Source: Mycobacterium sp. MBM (GTDB lineage Bacteria; Actinomycetota; Actinomycetes; Mycobacteriales; Mycobacteriaceae). From it: a DNA stretch of 64,000 bases. Positions 31,704 through 40,573 of the stretch are shown here, in pieces (positions within the stretch are counted from its first letter, which is position 1; the number at the start of each line of letters is the position of its first letter). Where the stretch lies: positions 186,001 to 250,000 of the forward strand of contig JAKJHY010000004.1 in the NCBI GenBank assembly GCA_021648845.1. Reading direction: 5' to 3'. Both the position numbers and the translations under genes were made by a program. The notes beneath the pieces were generated by a model. It was given only the letters and a program-made list of their open reading frames with translations, ran no database searches and was not told where the DNA came from.

Positions 31704-33386
31704 ATGTCCAGTCTCACAGACCTGCCCGCTCAGGCAGTCGCCAAAGCCCAGCAGTACCTTGGCCGCGGCGCCGCGGAGCTGCATTACGCGCGCAAGATGT
31801 TCGAGGCGGGAGCCCTGCGGCTCGAATCGCCCCAGGCAATGGCGGCCATGCTCGCCGATATCCGGCGCTGGGGGGAGTTCGGGATGATCCCGGCGCTCAA
31901 CGCCCGCCGCCATCCAGACCATGTCGCCGTCATCGACGACGACGGTGAGATGACCTTCGGTGAGCTGGACCGGGCCGCGCACGCCGTGGCCAACGGCCTG
32001 CGGGCCAAGGGGGTCAAGGGTGGTGACGGGGTCGCCTTGCTGATCCGTAACCACCGGTGGTTCCTGGTCGGTGTGTACGGCGCCGCCCGCGCGGGCGCCC
32101 GCATCATCCTGCTCAACAGTGAGTTCTCCGGGCCGCAGATCAAAGAGGTGTCCGAGCGGGAGGGCGCCAAGGTCATCATCTACGACGACGAATACACCGC
32201 AGCGGTGGCGCAGGCCGAACCGGTACTCGGCAAGTTCCGGGCGCTGGCCACCAATCCCGACTCCGACGAACCCTCGGGTTCCACCGATGACACCCTGGCC
32301 GACCTGATCGCGCGCAGCAGCAAGCAGCCCGCGCCGAAGGTGACCAAGCATTCGTCGGTGATCATCTTGACCAGCGGCACCACCGGAACCCCCAAGGGCG
32401 CCAACCGCAGCACACCTCCGTCGCTGGCGCCCATCGGCGGGGTGCTCTCCCACGTGCCGTTCAAATCCGGTGAGGTCACCTCGCTGCCCGCGCCGATGTT
32501 CCACGCGTTGGGCTTCCTGCACGCCACCATCGCCATGATGCTGGGGACCACCCTGGTGCTGCGCCGACGGTTCAAGCCCGCCACCGTGCTGGCCGATATC
32601 GAGAAGCACAAGGTGACCGCCATCGTCGTGGTGCCGGTGATGTTGTCGCGCATGCTCGACGAACTGGAGAAGACCTCACCCAAGCCGGACCTGTCGAGCC
32701 TGCGGATCGTTTTCGTCTCCGGGTCCCAGCTCGGTGCCGAACTCGCCAGCCGGGCACTGCGCGACCTGGGGCCGATCATCTACAACCTGTACGGCTCCAC
32801 CGAGATCGCCTTCGCCACCATCGCCCGGCCCAAGGATCTGTCCATCAATCCGGCGACTGTCGGGCCGCCGGTCAAGGGCATCACGGTGAAGATCCTCGAT
32901 GACAACGGCAACGAGCAGCCCCGTGGTGAGGTGGGGCGCATCTTCGTGCGCAACACCTTCCCCTTCCAGGGCTACACCGGCGGTGGTGGCAAACAGATCA
33001 TCGACGGCATGTTGTCCTCCGGCGACGTGGGCTATTTCGACGAGCACGGGCTGCTCTACGTCTCGGGTCGCGATGACGAGATGATCGTGTGCGGTGGGGA
33101 GAACGTCTTCCCCGCCGAGGTCGAGGACCTCATCAGCGGACATCCCGAGGTGGTGGAGGCCACCGCCCTGGGGGTCGAGGACAAGGAGTGGGGGCACCGG
33201 CTGCGCGCGTTCGTCGTCAGGGCCGAGGGCGCGAACATCGACGAGGATGCCGTCAAGGCCTATGTGAAGGACAATCTGGCCCGCTACAAGGTTCCGCGCG
33301 AGGTGATCTTCCTCGAGGAGCTGCCGCGCAACCCGACGGGCAAGATCCTCAAGCGCGAGCTGCGCGATATCACCGTCGAGGAGTAG
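31704..33386 (+). CDS. fadD2: Fatty-acid-CoA ligase FadD2
   Basis: A 560-residue acyl-adenylate-forming enzyme that activates fatty acids with ATP and CoA. Motifs: the P-loop TSGTTGTPKG, YGSTEIA, SGDVGYFDEHGLLYVSGRDD (A8 hinge) and PTGKILKREL with the catalytic Lys. The N-terminal 45-residue extension rich in AELHYARKM is seen in the FadD2/FadD12 group. Synteny with Rv0269c and fadE6 points to FadD2. Start ATG 31704 (MSSLTDL). The SDR gene follows 40 nt later on the same strand and may be co-transcribed. Confidence 0.92.
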   Translation: MSSLTDLPAQAVAKAQQYLGRGAAELHYARKMFEAGALRLESPQAMAAMLADIRRWGEFGMIPALNARRHPDHVAVIDDDGEMTFGELDRAAHAVANGLRAKGVKGGDGVALLIRNHRWFLVGVYGAARAGARIILLNSEFSGPQIKEVSEREGAKVIIYDDEYTAAVAQAEPVLGKFRALATNPDSDEPSGSTDDTLADLIARSSKQPAPKVTKHSSVIILTSGTTGTPKGANRSTPPSLAPIGGVLSHVPFKSGEVTSLPAPMFHALGFLHATIAMMLGTTLVLRRRFKPATVLADIEKHKVTAIVVVPVMLSRMLDELEKTSPKPDLSSLRIVFVSGSQLGAELASRALRDLGPIIYNLYGSTEIAFATIARPKDLSINPATVGPPVKGITVKILDDNGNEQPRGEVGRIFVRNTFPFQGYTGGGGKQIIDGMLSSGDVGYFDEHGLLYVSGRDDEMIVCGGENVFPAEVEDLISGHPEVVEATALGVEDKEWGHRLRAFVVRAEGANIDEDAVKAYVKDNLARYKVPREVIFLEELPRNPTGKILKRELRDITVEE

Positions 33387-33426
33387 CCGGGGAATAGCGG
33401 TGCCGCCGCAGGGGTAGTAGTACGGC

Positions 33427-34206
33427 GTGAACATCGACCTTTCTGGCAAGTCTGCGCTCGTCACCGGCTCCACCCAGGGCATCGGCCTGGCCATCGCGCA
33501 GGGATTGGCCTCGGCCGGTGCGCGGGTCATCGTCAACGGCCGTACCCAGGAGCGGGTCGACGAGGCGGTGGCCACCATCGGTGGTGATGCCGTCGGGATC
33601 GCGGCCGACGTGGCCGACGCCGGCGGTGCGGACGCCGTCGTGCGGCGCTACCCCGGCGTCGATGTGCTGGTCAACAATCTGGGCATCTTCGAAGCGGTGC
33701 CGGCGCGCGAGGTCACCGATGAACAGTGGCGGCGATACTTTGATGTCAACGTGCTCTCGGCGGTCCGGCTGATTCGCGCCTACCTACCGTCGATGATCGA
33801 AAAGGGTTGGGGCAGAGCCATTCAGATCGCCAGTGATTCGGCGATCGTCACGCCGGCGGAGATGATCCACTACGGAATGTCCAAGACCGCCCTGCTCGCG
33901 GTGACCCGCGGGTTCGCCAAGGATGCCGCCGGCACCGGTGTGACGGTGAACTCGGTCATCGCTGGGCCCACCCATACCGCGGGCGTGGCGGACTTCGTCT
34001 ACCAGCTGGTCGACAAGGACCTGCCGTGGGAGCAGGCCCAGCGCGAATTCATGATCAGGCATCGCCCACAGTCGTTGCTGCAGAGGCTGATCGAGCCCGA
34101 GGAGATCGCCAATATGGTGACCTACCTGGCCTCGCCGCTGGCGTCGGCGATCACCGGTGGGGCGCTGCGCGTCGACGGCGGATACGTGGACGCGATCCTG
34201 CCCTGA
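33427..34206 (+). CDS. SDR family oxidoreductase
   Basis: A 259-residue classical short-chain dehydrogenase (GTG start). NAD(P) motif TGSTQGIG near residue 15, VNNLGIF, catalytic Ser in IASDSA and YGMSK with Tyr and Lys. It ends with SAITGGALRVDGGYVD as in acetoacetyl-CoA/3-oxoacyl reductases. It follows fadD2, so it may act on an acyl or keto intermediate of the same fatty-acid pathway, which is inference. Confidence 0.92.
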   Translation: MNIDLSGKSALVTGSTQGIGLAIAQGLASAGARVIVNGRTQERVDEAVATIGGDAVGIAADVADAGGADAVVRRYPGVDVLVNNLGIFEAVPAREVTDEQWRRYFDVNVLSAVRLIRAYLPSMIEKGWGRAIQIASDSAIVTPAEMIHYGMSKTALLAVTRGFAKDAAGTGVTVNSVIAGPTHTAGVADFVYQLVDKDLPWEQAQREFMIRHRPQSLLQRLIEPEEIANMVTYLASPLASAITGGALRVDGGYVDAILP

Positions 34207-34219
34207 GCGTCGGTACGCC

Positions 34220-34253
34220 AATGGCCGCCACATCAAGCGATGTGGCGGCCATT
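34220..34253. terminator. Perfect 15-bp hairpin, bidirectional terminator
   Basis: AATGGCCGCCACATC and its exact complement flank a 4-nt AAGC loop between the convergent SDR (ends 34206) and fadE6 (ends 34265) genes. It is well placed to stop transcription from both sides; there is no U-tract. Confidence 0.8.
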
Positions 34254-34264
34254 CGCGGGAGTGT

Positions 34265-36454
34265 TTACGGGTCGCGGGGCAGGCCGAGCAGACGCTCGGC
34301 GATGATATTGAGCTGCACCTCGCTGGTGCCACCGTAGATCGTGGTGGCCCGGCTGAACAGCAGTCGTTCGGCCCACTTGCCCGGATCCTGCTCCTTGTCG
34401 CCGATGGCGCCGTCGGTGCCGAACGAGGACACCCCGAACTCGGCGTAGCCCTGACCGGTTTTCATGGACAACAGCTTCGAGATCGCCGCAGCAGGCATCG
34501 GATCGCCACCGGCCAGCGTGAGCAGTGTCGAGCGCAGGTTGAGCACCTTGGCGGCGTAGCCCTCGGCGATCAACTTGCCCGCATGGTTCTGTTCGATCTG
34601 GTCGAACTGCCCGTCGCGCACGAACTCCACGAACTGATCCAGGCTGGCCAAGAACGGCGGCTCTGCGCTGCCGATGGACACCCGCTCGTTGGTCAGGGTG
34701 TTGCGGCTGACCTCCCAGCCGCGGTTCACCTCACCGAGCACCATCGAGTCCGGCACGAACGCATCGTCGATGAACACCGTGTTGAACATGGCGTCTCCGG
34801 TGAGTTCACGCAGCGGTTTCACCTCCACCCCTGGGGAGGACATATCGATCAGGAAGTAGGTGATGCCTTGGTGTTTCGGAGCGCTCGGGTCCGTCCTCGC
34901 CAGCAGCGCACCCCACTGGGAGAACTGCGCCCCCGTGGTCCAGATCTTCTGGCCGGTGATCCGCCAACCGCCGTCGACCTTGGTGGCCTTGGTGGTCAGG
35001 CTGGCCAGATCCGATCCGGCGCCCGGCTCGGAAAACAGCTGGCACCAGATCATCTCGCCGCGGAACGTCGGCGGTAGGAACTGCTGCTGCTGGGTATCGG
35101 TGCCGTAGGCGACGATGGACGGGATGATCCAGGCTGCAATCCCCATCTGTGGGCGGGCGACCCGTCCGCTGGAGAATTCCTGAGCGATGATGATCTGCTC
35201 GATGGGCGTGGCATTGCGGCCCCACGGCTTGGGCAGATGCGGTTGCACCCAGCCGCCCTCGGCGATCGCCGCGGTGCGTTCCTCGCGGGCAATGGCTTTC
35301 AGGGCGGCCACCTCGGCGCGGATCTCTTCTCGCACCTTCTCGGTGTCGGGATCCAGGTCGATGTCCAGCTTGCGCAGACCGTTGGCCGTGGCGGTGTCGA
35401 CCACCCGCTGCGGGTAATCGGCGGCCCGGCCGAAGCTGGCGGCGAGAACCAGCGCGCGACGGTAGTACACGTTCGTGTCGTGCTCCCAGGTGAAGCCGAT
35501 ACCGCCGTGCACCTGGATGCACTCCTGGGCGGTGTGCTGCGCTGCCTCGGGCGCCAGGGTGCCGGCCACTGCTGCCGCGAACTCGTACTTGGAATCCTCT
35601 GAGCCACCGTTTAATTCGTCGATCGCGCGGGCGGCGTCCCAGACCGCCGCGGTGGCCCGCTCGGTCTCGGCGATCATGCCCGCGCACTTGTGTTTGATGG
35701 CCTGGAACTGCCCGATGGGTCGACCGAACTGTTCCCGGATCTTGGCGTATTCGGTCGCGGTATCGGTGGCCCAGCGGGCGACGCCGATGCACTCGGCCGA
35801 CAGCAGCGTGGTGATCAGCGCCCGGGCGTGCTCGCGGCTGAGGGTGGACAGCACCCGGTCGCCGGGGACCTCGACGGCATTGGCGCGGACATGGGCCAGC
35901 GGCCGCAGCGGGTCGAGGCTCTTGACGTCCTCCAGCTCGAGCGTGTCGGCGTCGAGAGCGACCCACTCCTCGCTGCTGTCGATGGACACCGGCAGGACCA
36001 GCAATGCGGCCTGCGCGGCGGCCGGGACGGCGCGCGCCTCACCGCGGATGACGAGCTTGTCACCCTGACGGGTCGCGGTAAGTCCCGAGTCGATGGCGTA
36101 GGTGGCGATGGTGTCACCCGCGGCCAGGTCGCCGAGCAGTGGCGACTCGGCGTCGTGCGCGGAGATCAGCGCGCTGGCGATGGCCGACGGGACGAAGGGG
36201 CCCGGCACTGCGCCGTAACCGAACTCGGCGAGCGTGATGGCCAACTCCAGCATCCCGAAGCCCTGGCCGCCGACGTTCTCGGAAAGGTGCACTCCCTGCA
36301 GACCCTGCTCGGCGGCGGCCTTCCAGTACGGCGGCGGGTTGGAGATCGGCGTCTCCAGGGCCTCGTGCAGGACGTCTGACGGGGCGACTTTGGCTACCAG
36401 GGACCGGACCGAGTCGGCCAGGTCATTGTGTTCAGAGTTGATCGCGATGGGCAC
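34265..36454 (-). CDS. fadE6: Acyl-CoA dehydrogenase FadE6 (two-domain form)
   Basis: A 729-residue flavoprotein with two fused acyl-CoA dehydrogenase modules, about double the usual 380-400. The N-terminal half has ENVGGQGFGMLELA, IQVHGGIGFTWEHD and YYRRAL; the C-terminal half has WCQLFSEPGAGSDLAS, WRITGQKIWTTGA, LSMKTGQGYAEFG and TTIYGGTSEVQLNIIAERL. Bacterial FadE6/FadE34-type proteins oxidise CoA thioesters in lipid or sterol breakdown; the exact substrate is unknown. GTG start with a strong GGAGG 6 nt upstream. A dyad AACCG-GT-CGGTT lies 31 nt upstream. Length and neighbours match Rv0271c. Confidence 0.93.
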   Translation of the reverse strand: MPIAINSEHNDLADSVRSLVAKVAPSDVLHEALETPISNPPPYWKAAAEQGLQGVHLSENVGGQGFGMLELAITLAEFGYGAVPGPFVPSAIASALISAHDAESPLLGDLAAGDTIATYAIDSGLTATRQGDKLVIRGEARAVPAAAQAALLVLPVSIDSSEEWVALDADTLELEDVKSLDPLRPLAHVRANAVEVPGDRVLSTLSREHARALITTLLSAECIGVARWATDTATEYAKIREQFGRPIGQFQAIKHKCAGMIAETERATAAVWDAARAIDELNGGSEDSKYEFAAAVAGTLAPEAAQHTAQECIQVHGGIGFTWEHDTNVYYRRALVLAASFGRAADYPQRVVDTATANGLRKLDIDLDPDTEKVREEIRAEVAALKAIAREERTAAIAEGGWVQPHLPKPWGRNATPIEQIIIAQEFSSGRVARPQMGIAAWIIPSIVAYGTDTQQQQFLPPTFRGEMIWCQLFSEPGAGSDLASLTTKATKVDGGWRITGQKIWTTGAQFSQWGALLARTDPSAPKHQGITYFLIDMSSPGVEVKPLRELTGDAMFNTVFIDDAFVPDSMVLGEVNRGWEVSRNTLTNERVSIGSAEPPFLASLDQFVEFVRDGQFDQIEQNHAGKLIAEGYAAKVLNLRSTLLTLAGGDPMPAAAISKLLSMKTGQGYAEFGVSSFGTDGAIGDKEQDPGKWAERLLFSRATTIYGGTSEVQLNIIAERLLGLPRDP

Positions 36455-36484
36455 GCTTTACCTCCATGGGGCAACTTCCCTATT

Positions 36485-36496
36485 AACCGGTCGGTT
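36485..36496. promoter_or_regulatory. Candidate TetR operator upstream of fadE6
   Basis: AACCG-GT-CGGTT is a 12-bp dyad with perfect 5-bp arms, 31 nt before the fadE6 GTG, inside TTAACCGGTCGGTTGGGTT. Similar dyads serve TetR regulators of lipid degradation genes in actinobacteria; the cognate protein is not identified. Confidence 0.45.
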
Positions 36497-36540
36497 GGGT
36501 TTCGAGGGTACCCCGCGGTGACAGGGGCCACACATCTGCC

Positions 36541-37506
36541 CTAGCTGACCTGGTTCACCACGTTGGCAAGCTCGCGGCCGTCCCGCAGCCGCCGGCAGTT
36601 GTCTATCGCCGCCTCCAGATAGCGGCGCATGGTGTCGACCGTGTACCAGGTGACGTGCGGCGTCAGCACCACGTTGTCCAGTGCGAGCAGCGGATTGTCG
36701 GGTTCCACGGGTTCGGTGGCGAAGACGTCCAGGCCGGCCGCGGCCAACCGGCCACCACGCAACGCCTCGGCCAGGGCCTGCTCGTCGACGATCGGTCCGC
36801 GGGCGGTGTTGACGAGCACCGCATCGGGCCTCATCAGCGCCAGCGCGTCCCGGTCGAGCAGGTGCCGGGTCGCCGGCGTCAGCGGCAGGTGCAGCGAGAC
36901 GATGTCGCTGGCGGCCAATAGCGCCGGCAGCGGCCGCCAGTCGGGGTGACCGTCGTCGCGGGTGCTGGTGTGCAGCACCCGGGCGCCCAACGTCTTCAGC
37001 ACCGTCTCGACCTGTTTGGCGATATTCCCATAACCGACCAGTCCGACCGTGCAGCCGCCGATATCGCGGACCGTCTCACCCAGGCTCGGGTCCGAAGGCC
37101 AGCCGCGGCCCGCACGGGTGGCGCGGTCCAGCACCGGCAGCCTGCGCAACGCGGCGAGCATCAACAGCAACGTGCCCTCGGTGACCGACGGGGCGTTGGC
37201 ACCGGGCATGTTGGCGACGGCGATCCCGGCGCGGGTCGCCGCGTCGACATCGATGGTGTTCACCCCCGCGCCCATCTTGTGCACCAGCCGGCATCGGGTG
37301 GCCAGTTCCAGGTCGGCGGCAGACAGCGGGCGCAGCACGTGCCAGATCACGTCGGCCTCGGGCAGCTCCTGGTCCAAGGTGCTGTCATCGTCCTCGGCGC
37401 ACCACCGGACGTCGAGCCAATCCGATTCTGCGGCAACGATATCGAGTACCCGTTGGCCGGGGGTGAAATGAGCCAGAACCTTCAGCGCCACCGTTTCGCG
37501 ATCCAC
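36541..37506 (-). CDS. D-isomer-specific 2-hydroxyacid dehydrogenase
   Basis: A 321-residue NAD(P)-dependent dehydrogenase interconverting a 2-keto acid and a D-2-hydroxy acid. The NAD motif is VGLVGYGNIAKQVE (GxGxxA); the catalytic Arg is in NTARGPIVDE, the Glu in the FATEPVEPDNPLL segment and the His in LTPHVTW. The GTG at 37506 is chosen; it overlaps the end of the upstream hydrolase gene by 25 nt, so the two are coupled. This gene is not part of the recalled Rv0271c-Rv0272c order and looks like an insertion in this lineage. Confidence 0.9.
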   Translation of the reverse strand: MDRETVALKVLAHFTPGQRVLDIVAAESDWLDVRWCAEDDDSTLDQELPEADVIWHVLRPLSAADLELATRCRLVHKMGAGVNTIDVDAATRAGIAVANMPGANAPSVTEGTLLLMLAALRRLPVLDRATRAGRGWPSDPSLGETVRDIGGCTVGLVGYGNIAKQVETVLKTLGARVLHTSTRDDGHPDWRPLPALLAASDIVSLHLPLTPATRHLLDRDALALMRPDAVLVNTARGPIVDEQALAEALRGGRLAAAGLDVFATEPVEPDNPLLALDNVVLTPHVTWYTVDTMRRYLEAAIDNCRRLRDGRELANVVNQVS

Positions 37507-38615
37507 GTGGCGATGGTATCGGCCTGCTCGCTGCGCGCGCCCGGGGTGGTGAAGTAGTGGTCGGTGTCGATCGAAAGCAGCGCCTTGTCGGTGCTGCCGA
37601 GGGCGTCGTGGATCCGGCGGGCATCGGACGGATAGACGCCGGTGTCCTGGTCGGCGTTGATCACCAGAGCGGGGCAGTCGATGAGAGCGAGATGAGGTTC
37701 GGCCCTGGTCTGGGCGTGGCGCAGGCTCCACATGCCGATCCAGTTGCGCAAGGTGCAGGCGGCCGCGATGCCGAACGCGGATCGGTTCGCCTTGATCGGG
37801 GGCCCGGCGTAACACATGTTGGGTTGGCGTCTGGTCGGTTCCAGGGTGGGGTCGACCATCCGAGGGTCGGCCCAGGTACGCAACACCGTGAACGGCCGGT
37901 CCGAATAGCCGGCGGCGCGAACGCGTTTGAGTTCGGCCTCGGCCCAGTCGGTGATGGCATCGTTGCGGGCGACCTGTGCGGCGCGGTACCGGGTGACGAA
38001 GTCCGCGGAGTAGGGCGGCCCATTGTTCGTGTCGAACAGGTCGAGACCGGGATCGGTTCCCAGTGCGTCGTTCTCATCGGTGACCGAGGCGTCCATCCAG
38101 GCGGTGAGTACATCGGGCCGGCCGGGGTGTGCGGCGCTGGCCACGTAGCCGTCGGCGACGGGCAGGTCGGTGAGGCCGGCGGCCGGTCGCATCCCCTCCA
38201 GTGCACTGACGTGGTGATGTTTCGCCTGCGCCTGATAGGCGGCCATCAGCGAGCCGCCACCCGAATTGCCGAGTAGCACCACGGTTTCGATACCCTGCAC
38301 CTCCCGCAGCCAGCGGATTCCGACGCCGATGTCGACGAGGGCGTGATCCAGCAGGAAGGTGCTTTCGAACCCGCGGAAGCGGGTGTTCCAGCCCAGGAAT
38401 CCGATTCCGCGGGTGGCCAGGTAGTCGGCCAGATAATGTTCGGAGAAGTCGATCTGATAGTGCGTCGCGATCACCGCGATCTTGGGCTTGCGGCCGACCC
38501 CGCGGTGGTAGAGCCCCTGGCAGGGATGCCCGCCGGCACCGGCCCGGCGGGCGGTCGGTGAGTCCATGCCGACGAATTCCCGGGTCACCCCCGGCGTCGG
38601 AGCCTTCGTCGTCAT
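37482..38615 (-). CDS. Alpha/beta hydrolase (Rv0272c-like)
   Basis: A 377-residue serine hydrolase, the same length as recalled for Rv0272c. The nucleophile elbow is LLGNSGGGSLMA, with an Asp in INADQDTGVYPSDAR and the terminal His in SIDTDHYFTTPGA. Start ATG 38615 (MTTKAPTPG) overlaps the upstream TetR stop by 4 nt (ATGA), so TetR, hydrolase and the D-2-hydroxyacid dehydrogenase form one coupled operon. The substrate is unknown; a lipid or thioester is possible from the neighbouring fad genes. Confidence 0.9.
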   Translation of the reverse strand: MTTKAPTPGVTREFVGMDSPTARRAGAGGHPCQGLYHRGVGRKPKIAVIATHYQIDFSEHYLADYLATRGIGFLGWNTRFRGFESTFLLDHALVDIGVGIRWLREVQGIETVVLLGNSGGGSLMAAYQAQAKHHHVSALEGMRPAAGLTDLPVADGYVASAAHPGRPDVLTAWMDASVTDENDALGTDPGLDLFDTNNGPPYSADFVTRYRAAQVARNDAITDWAEAELKRVRAAGYSDRPFTVLRTWADPRMVDPTLEPTRRQPNMCYAGPPIKANRSAFGIAAACTLRNWIGMWSLRHAQTRAEPHLALIDCPALVINADQDTGVYPSDARRIHDALGSTDKALLSIDTDHYFTTPGARSEQADTIATWIAKRWR

Positions 38616-39235
38616 GGCAGCGATGGCTCCTTGTGGTAGATCGTGCGCTCGAATATCGCGGCCAGTGTGGCGATGCACGCGTCGTCGTCGGCGGTCTGCG
38701 CGCCGGTGCCCGAAAGTTGGGTGTAGCAGAACTGGTTGAGCATGGAGACCAGTGCCACGGCGATGAGATGCGGGTCATCGCCCGCGCAGTAACCATCGCG
38801 CTGGGCGCGCTGGACCATCTTCGTGATCAGTGCGATGGGCAGGGCGCAGATCTCGGCCCAGTGCTGCGCGAAATCCTCGCTGACCATCGCGAGTTGGGAT
38901 ACCGCGATGATCTCGGCCAGCCGATGCCGGTAGGTGTGCCAGTGGGCGGCCGCGGCAGCGTGTGCGCGCTCGGCATTGCTCAGTCCGGGTTCGTTGGCCG
39001 CGATCACCCGGTCGCGGGCTTCGTCGCGGAAGCGGATGGCCCATTCGCGCACCATCGCTTCCTTGGAGTCGTAGTAGTTGTAGTAGGACGCGGTGGAGCG
39101 ACCGGCTTCGGTGGCGATATCGGCGATGGTGGTGGCCAGAATTCCCTTGCGCGCGATCACGGTGCGTGCGGCGGCATCGATGGCTGCCTGCGTCTGGCGC
39201 CCGCGGGCGGTGGGCAGCTCAACCCGAGCGGTCAC
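38612..39235 (-). CDS. TetR family transcriptional regulator (Rv0273c-like)
   Basis: A 207-residue TetR regulator with GTG start (AAGGGA 5 nt upstream). The helix-turn-helix is TTIADIATEAGRSTASYYNYY. It is divergent from the VOC gene; the strong dyad at 39254-39283 lies between them and is the likely autoregulatory operator. It is first in the operon with the downstream hydrolase and dehydrogenase. Confidence 0.9.
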   Translation of the reverse strand: MTARVELPTARGRQTQAAIDAAARTVIARKGILATTIADIATEAGRSTASYYNYYDSKEAMVREWAIRFRDEARDRVIAANEPGLSNAERAHAAAAAHWHTYRHRLAEIIAVSQLAMVSEDFAQHWAEICALPIALITKMVQRAQRDGYCAGDDPHLIAVALVSMLNQFCYTQLSGTGAQTADDDACIATLAAIFERTIYHKEPSLP

Positions 39236-39253
39236 GGGATCCCTTCGTTGATC

Positions 39254-39283
39254 GAATCTGAATCTGATGTTAGATTCAGAATC
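39254..39283. promoter_or_regulatory. TetR-type operator between regulator and VOC gene
   Basis: Arms TCTGAATCT and AGATTCAGA pair perfectly around a 6-nt spacer (39257-39280); the dyad extends to 12-bp arms (39254-39265 and 39272-39283) with one mismatch. It lies 18 nt from the TetR GTG and 30 nt from the VOC ATG, so it can control both. Confidence 0.75.
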
Positions 39284-39313
39284 GGATCTGCGCCAGCGGT
39301 GGGAGTACTCGTC

Positions 39314-39889
39314 ATGATCAAGCCCGACAACCCCAACTCGGAGTTTCAACTCGGGGGGATCAACCATGTCGCATTGGTGTGTTCGGACATGCAGCGCACG
39401 GTCGACTTCTATTCCGGCGTGCTCGGGATGCCGTTGATCAAATCCCTCGACTTGCCCGGTGGGATGGGCCAGCACTTCTTCTTCGATGCCGGCAACGGCG
39501 ATTGCGTGGCCTTCTTCTGGTTCACCGATGCCCCGGACGGGATACCCGGGGTATCGGCCCCGGTGGCGTTGCCCGGACTGGGCGAGATCACCAGTGCGGT
39601 GACCACGATGAATCACCTTGCCTTCCACGTGCCTGCCGAGAAGTTCGACGAGTATCGGGAGAAGCTGAAGGCCAAGGGTGTGCGGGTCGGGCCGGTGCTC
39701 AACCATGACGAGAGCGAATGGCAGGCCTCGCCGACCCTGCACCCTGGGGTGTACGTCCGTTCGTTCTACTTCCAGGACCCCGACGGCATCACCTTGGAGT
39801 TCGCTTGCTGGATCAAGGAATTCACCGAGGCCGACACCGCCACGGTGCCCAAGACTGCGGCTGACCGCCGGCCGCGCGCGGCGGTCTAA
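39314..39889 (+). CDS. VOC superfamily protein (glyoxalase/dioxygenase fold; Rv0274-like)
   Basis: A 191-residue vicinal-oxygen-chelate metalloprotein. Paired beta-alpha-beta modules contain the usual metal-ligand positions: His in GGINHVALVCSDM, His in MNHLAFHVPAEKFDEY, and Glu in PDGITLEFACW. The family includes glyoxalase I, methylmalonyl-CoA epimerase and extradiol dioxygenases. Its stop overlaps the opposite TetR stop by 4 nt. The divergent TetR and operator suggest inducible expression. Confidence 0.9.
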   Translation: MIKPDNPNSEFQLGGINHVALVCSDMQRTVDFYSGVLGMPLIKSLDLPGGMGQHFFFDAGNGDCVAFFWFTDAPDGIPGVSAPVALPGLGEITSAVTTMNHLAFHVPAEKFDEYREKLKAKGVRVGPVLNHDESEWQASPTLHPGVYVRSFYFQDPDGITLEFACWIKEFTEADTATVPKTAADRRPRAAV

Positions 39890-40503
39890 CCCCGGCGGGG
39901 GTCGGGGAAGGTATCGAGCAGCGCGGTCAGGAAGTCGATCAGCTCCTCGCGACTCAGCGCGATGGAGCCCGCGAGCCAGCCGTGCAGGGTCTGGTTGACT
40001 CCGCCGACGATGAAATGCGCGAGGGCCTTGATCTGGTCGCTGTCCTGCTGGTTCAGCACGGCCTGCGCGTGCTGGCCGGCCAGTACGGCGAAGAACCCGC
40101 CTAGTTCGGCGCGCTTGCGCCCCAGGACCGCATTGGACAGCTGGGGGTCGAAGAGCAACTTTCCGATTCGCGCATCGTCCCCGATGGTCCGCACCAGGTT
40201 CGTGATGCCGGCCCGGTTCTGTTCCGGCGGGGCGACGGCCGCGACGGCGGCCTGGGTGGTGGTCGCGATGGAGTCGATCACGGAGTCGAACACCGCCGCA
40301 ACGAACTCGTCCTTATCGGCGAACGCCTCGTAGAAGTGGCGGGTGGCGATACCGGACTTGCGGCAGATGGCCCGCACGGTGAGCTCGTCGTACGTCTCGC
40401 CGAGGAGATCCAGCCCGGCTTCCAGGAGGCGGTGGCGCCGCTCGGCAAGCCGTTGCGCTGCCGCGACACCGCGATAGGGCCGCAGCTGCGTCATATCGCC
40501 CAT
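39886..40503 (-). CDS. TetR family transcriptional regulator (Rv0275c-like)
   Basis: A 205-residue TetR regulator (ATG 40503, or the in-frame ATG at 40494). The helix-turn-helix is LTVRAICRKSGIATRHFYEAF. It is divergent from the MpaB-like gene across 70 nt and converges on the VOC gene. The organisation matches Rv0275c/Rv0276. No clean operator dyad was found in the gap. Confidence 0.9.
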   Translation of the reverse strand: MGDMTQLRPYRGVAAAQRLAERRHRLLEAGLDLLGETYDELTVRAICRKSGIATRHFYEAFADKDEFVAAVFDSVIDSIATTTQAAVAAVAPPEQNRAGITNLVRTIGDDARIGKLLFDPQLSNAVLGRKRAELGGFFAVLAGQHAQAVLNQQDSDQIKALAHFIVGGVNQTLHGWLAGSIALSREELIDFLTALLDTFPDPRRG

Positions 40504-40573
40504 CTTGACACCCGTCCAGCCGACGGTGCAATATCAGGAAACATTCGTTCTCACTTTGAGTGCAGAGGTGTCC

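Noticed and set aside
38558..39313. N-terminal extension of the VOC protein across the TetR gene
   Set aside because: It is antisense to a clear TetR gene and crosses the operator; ATG 39314 matches the recalled Rv0274 length.
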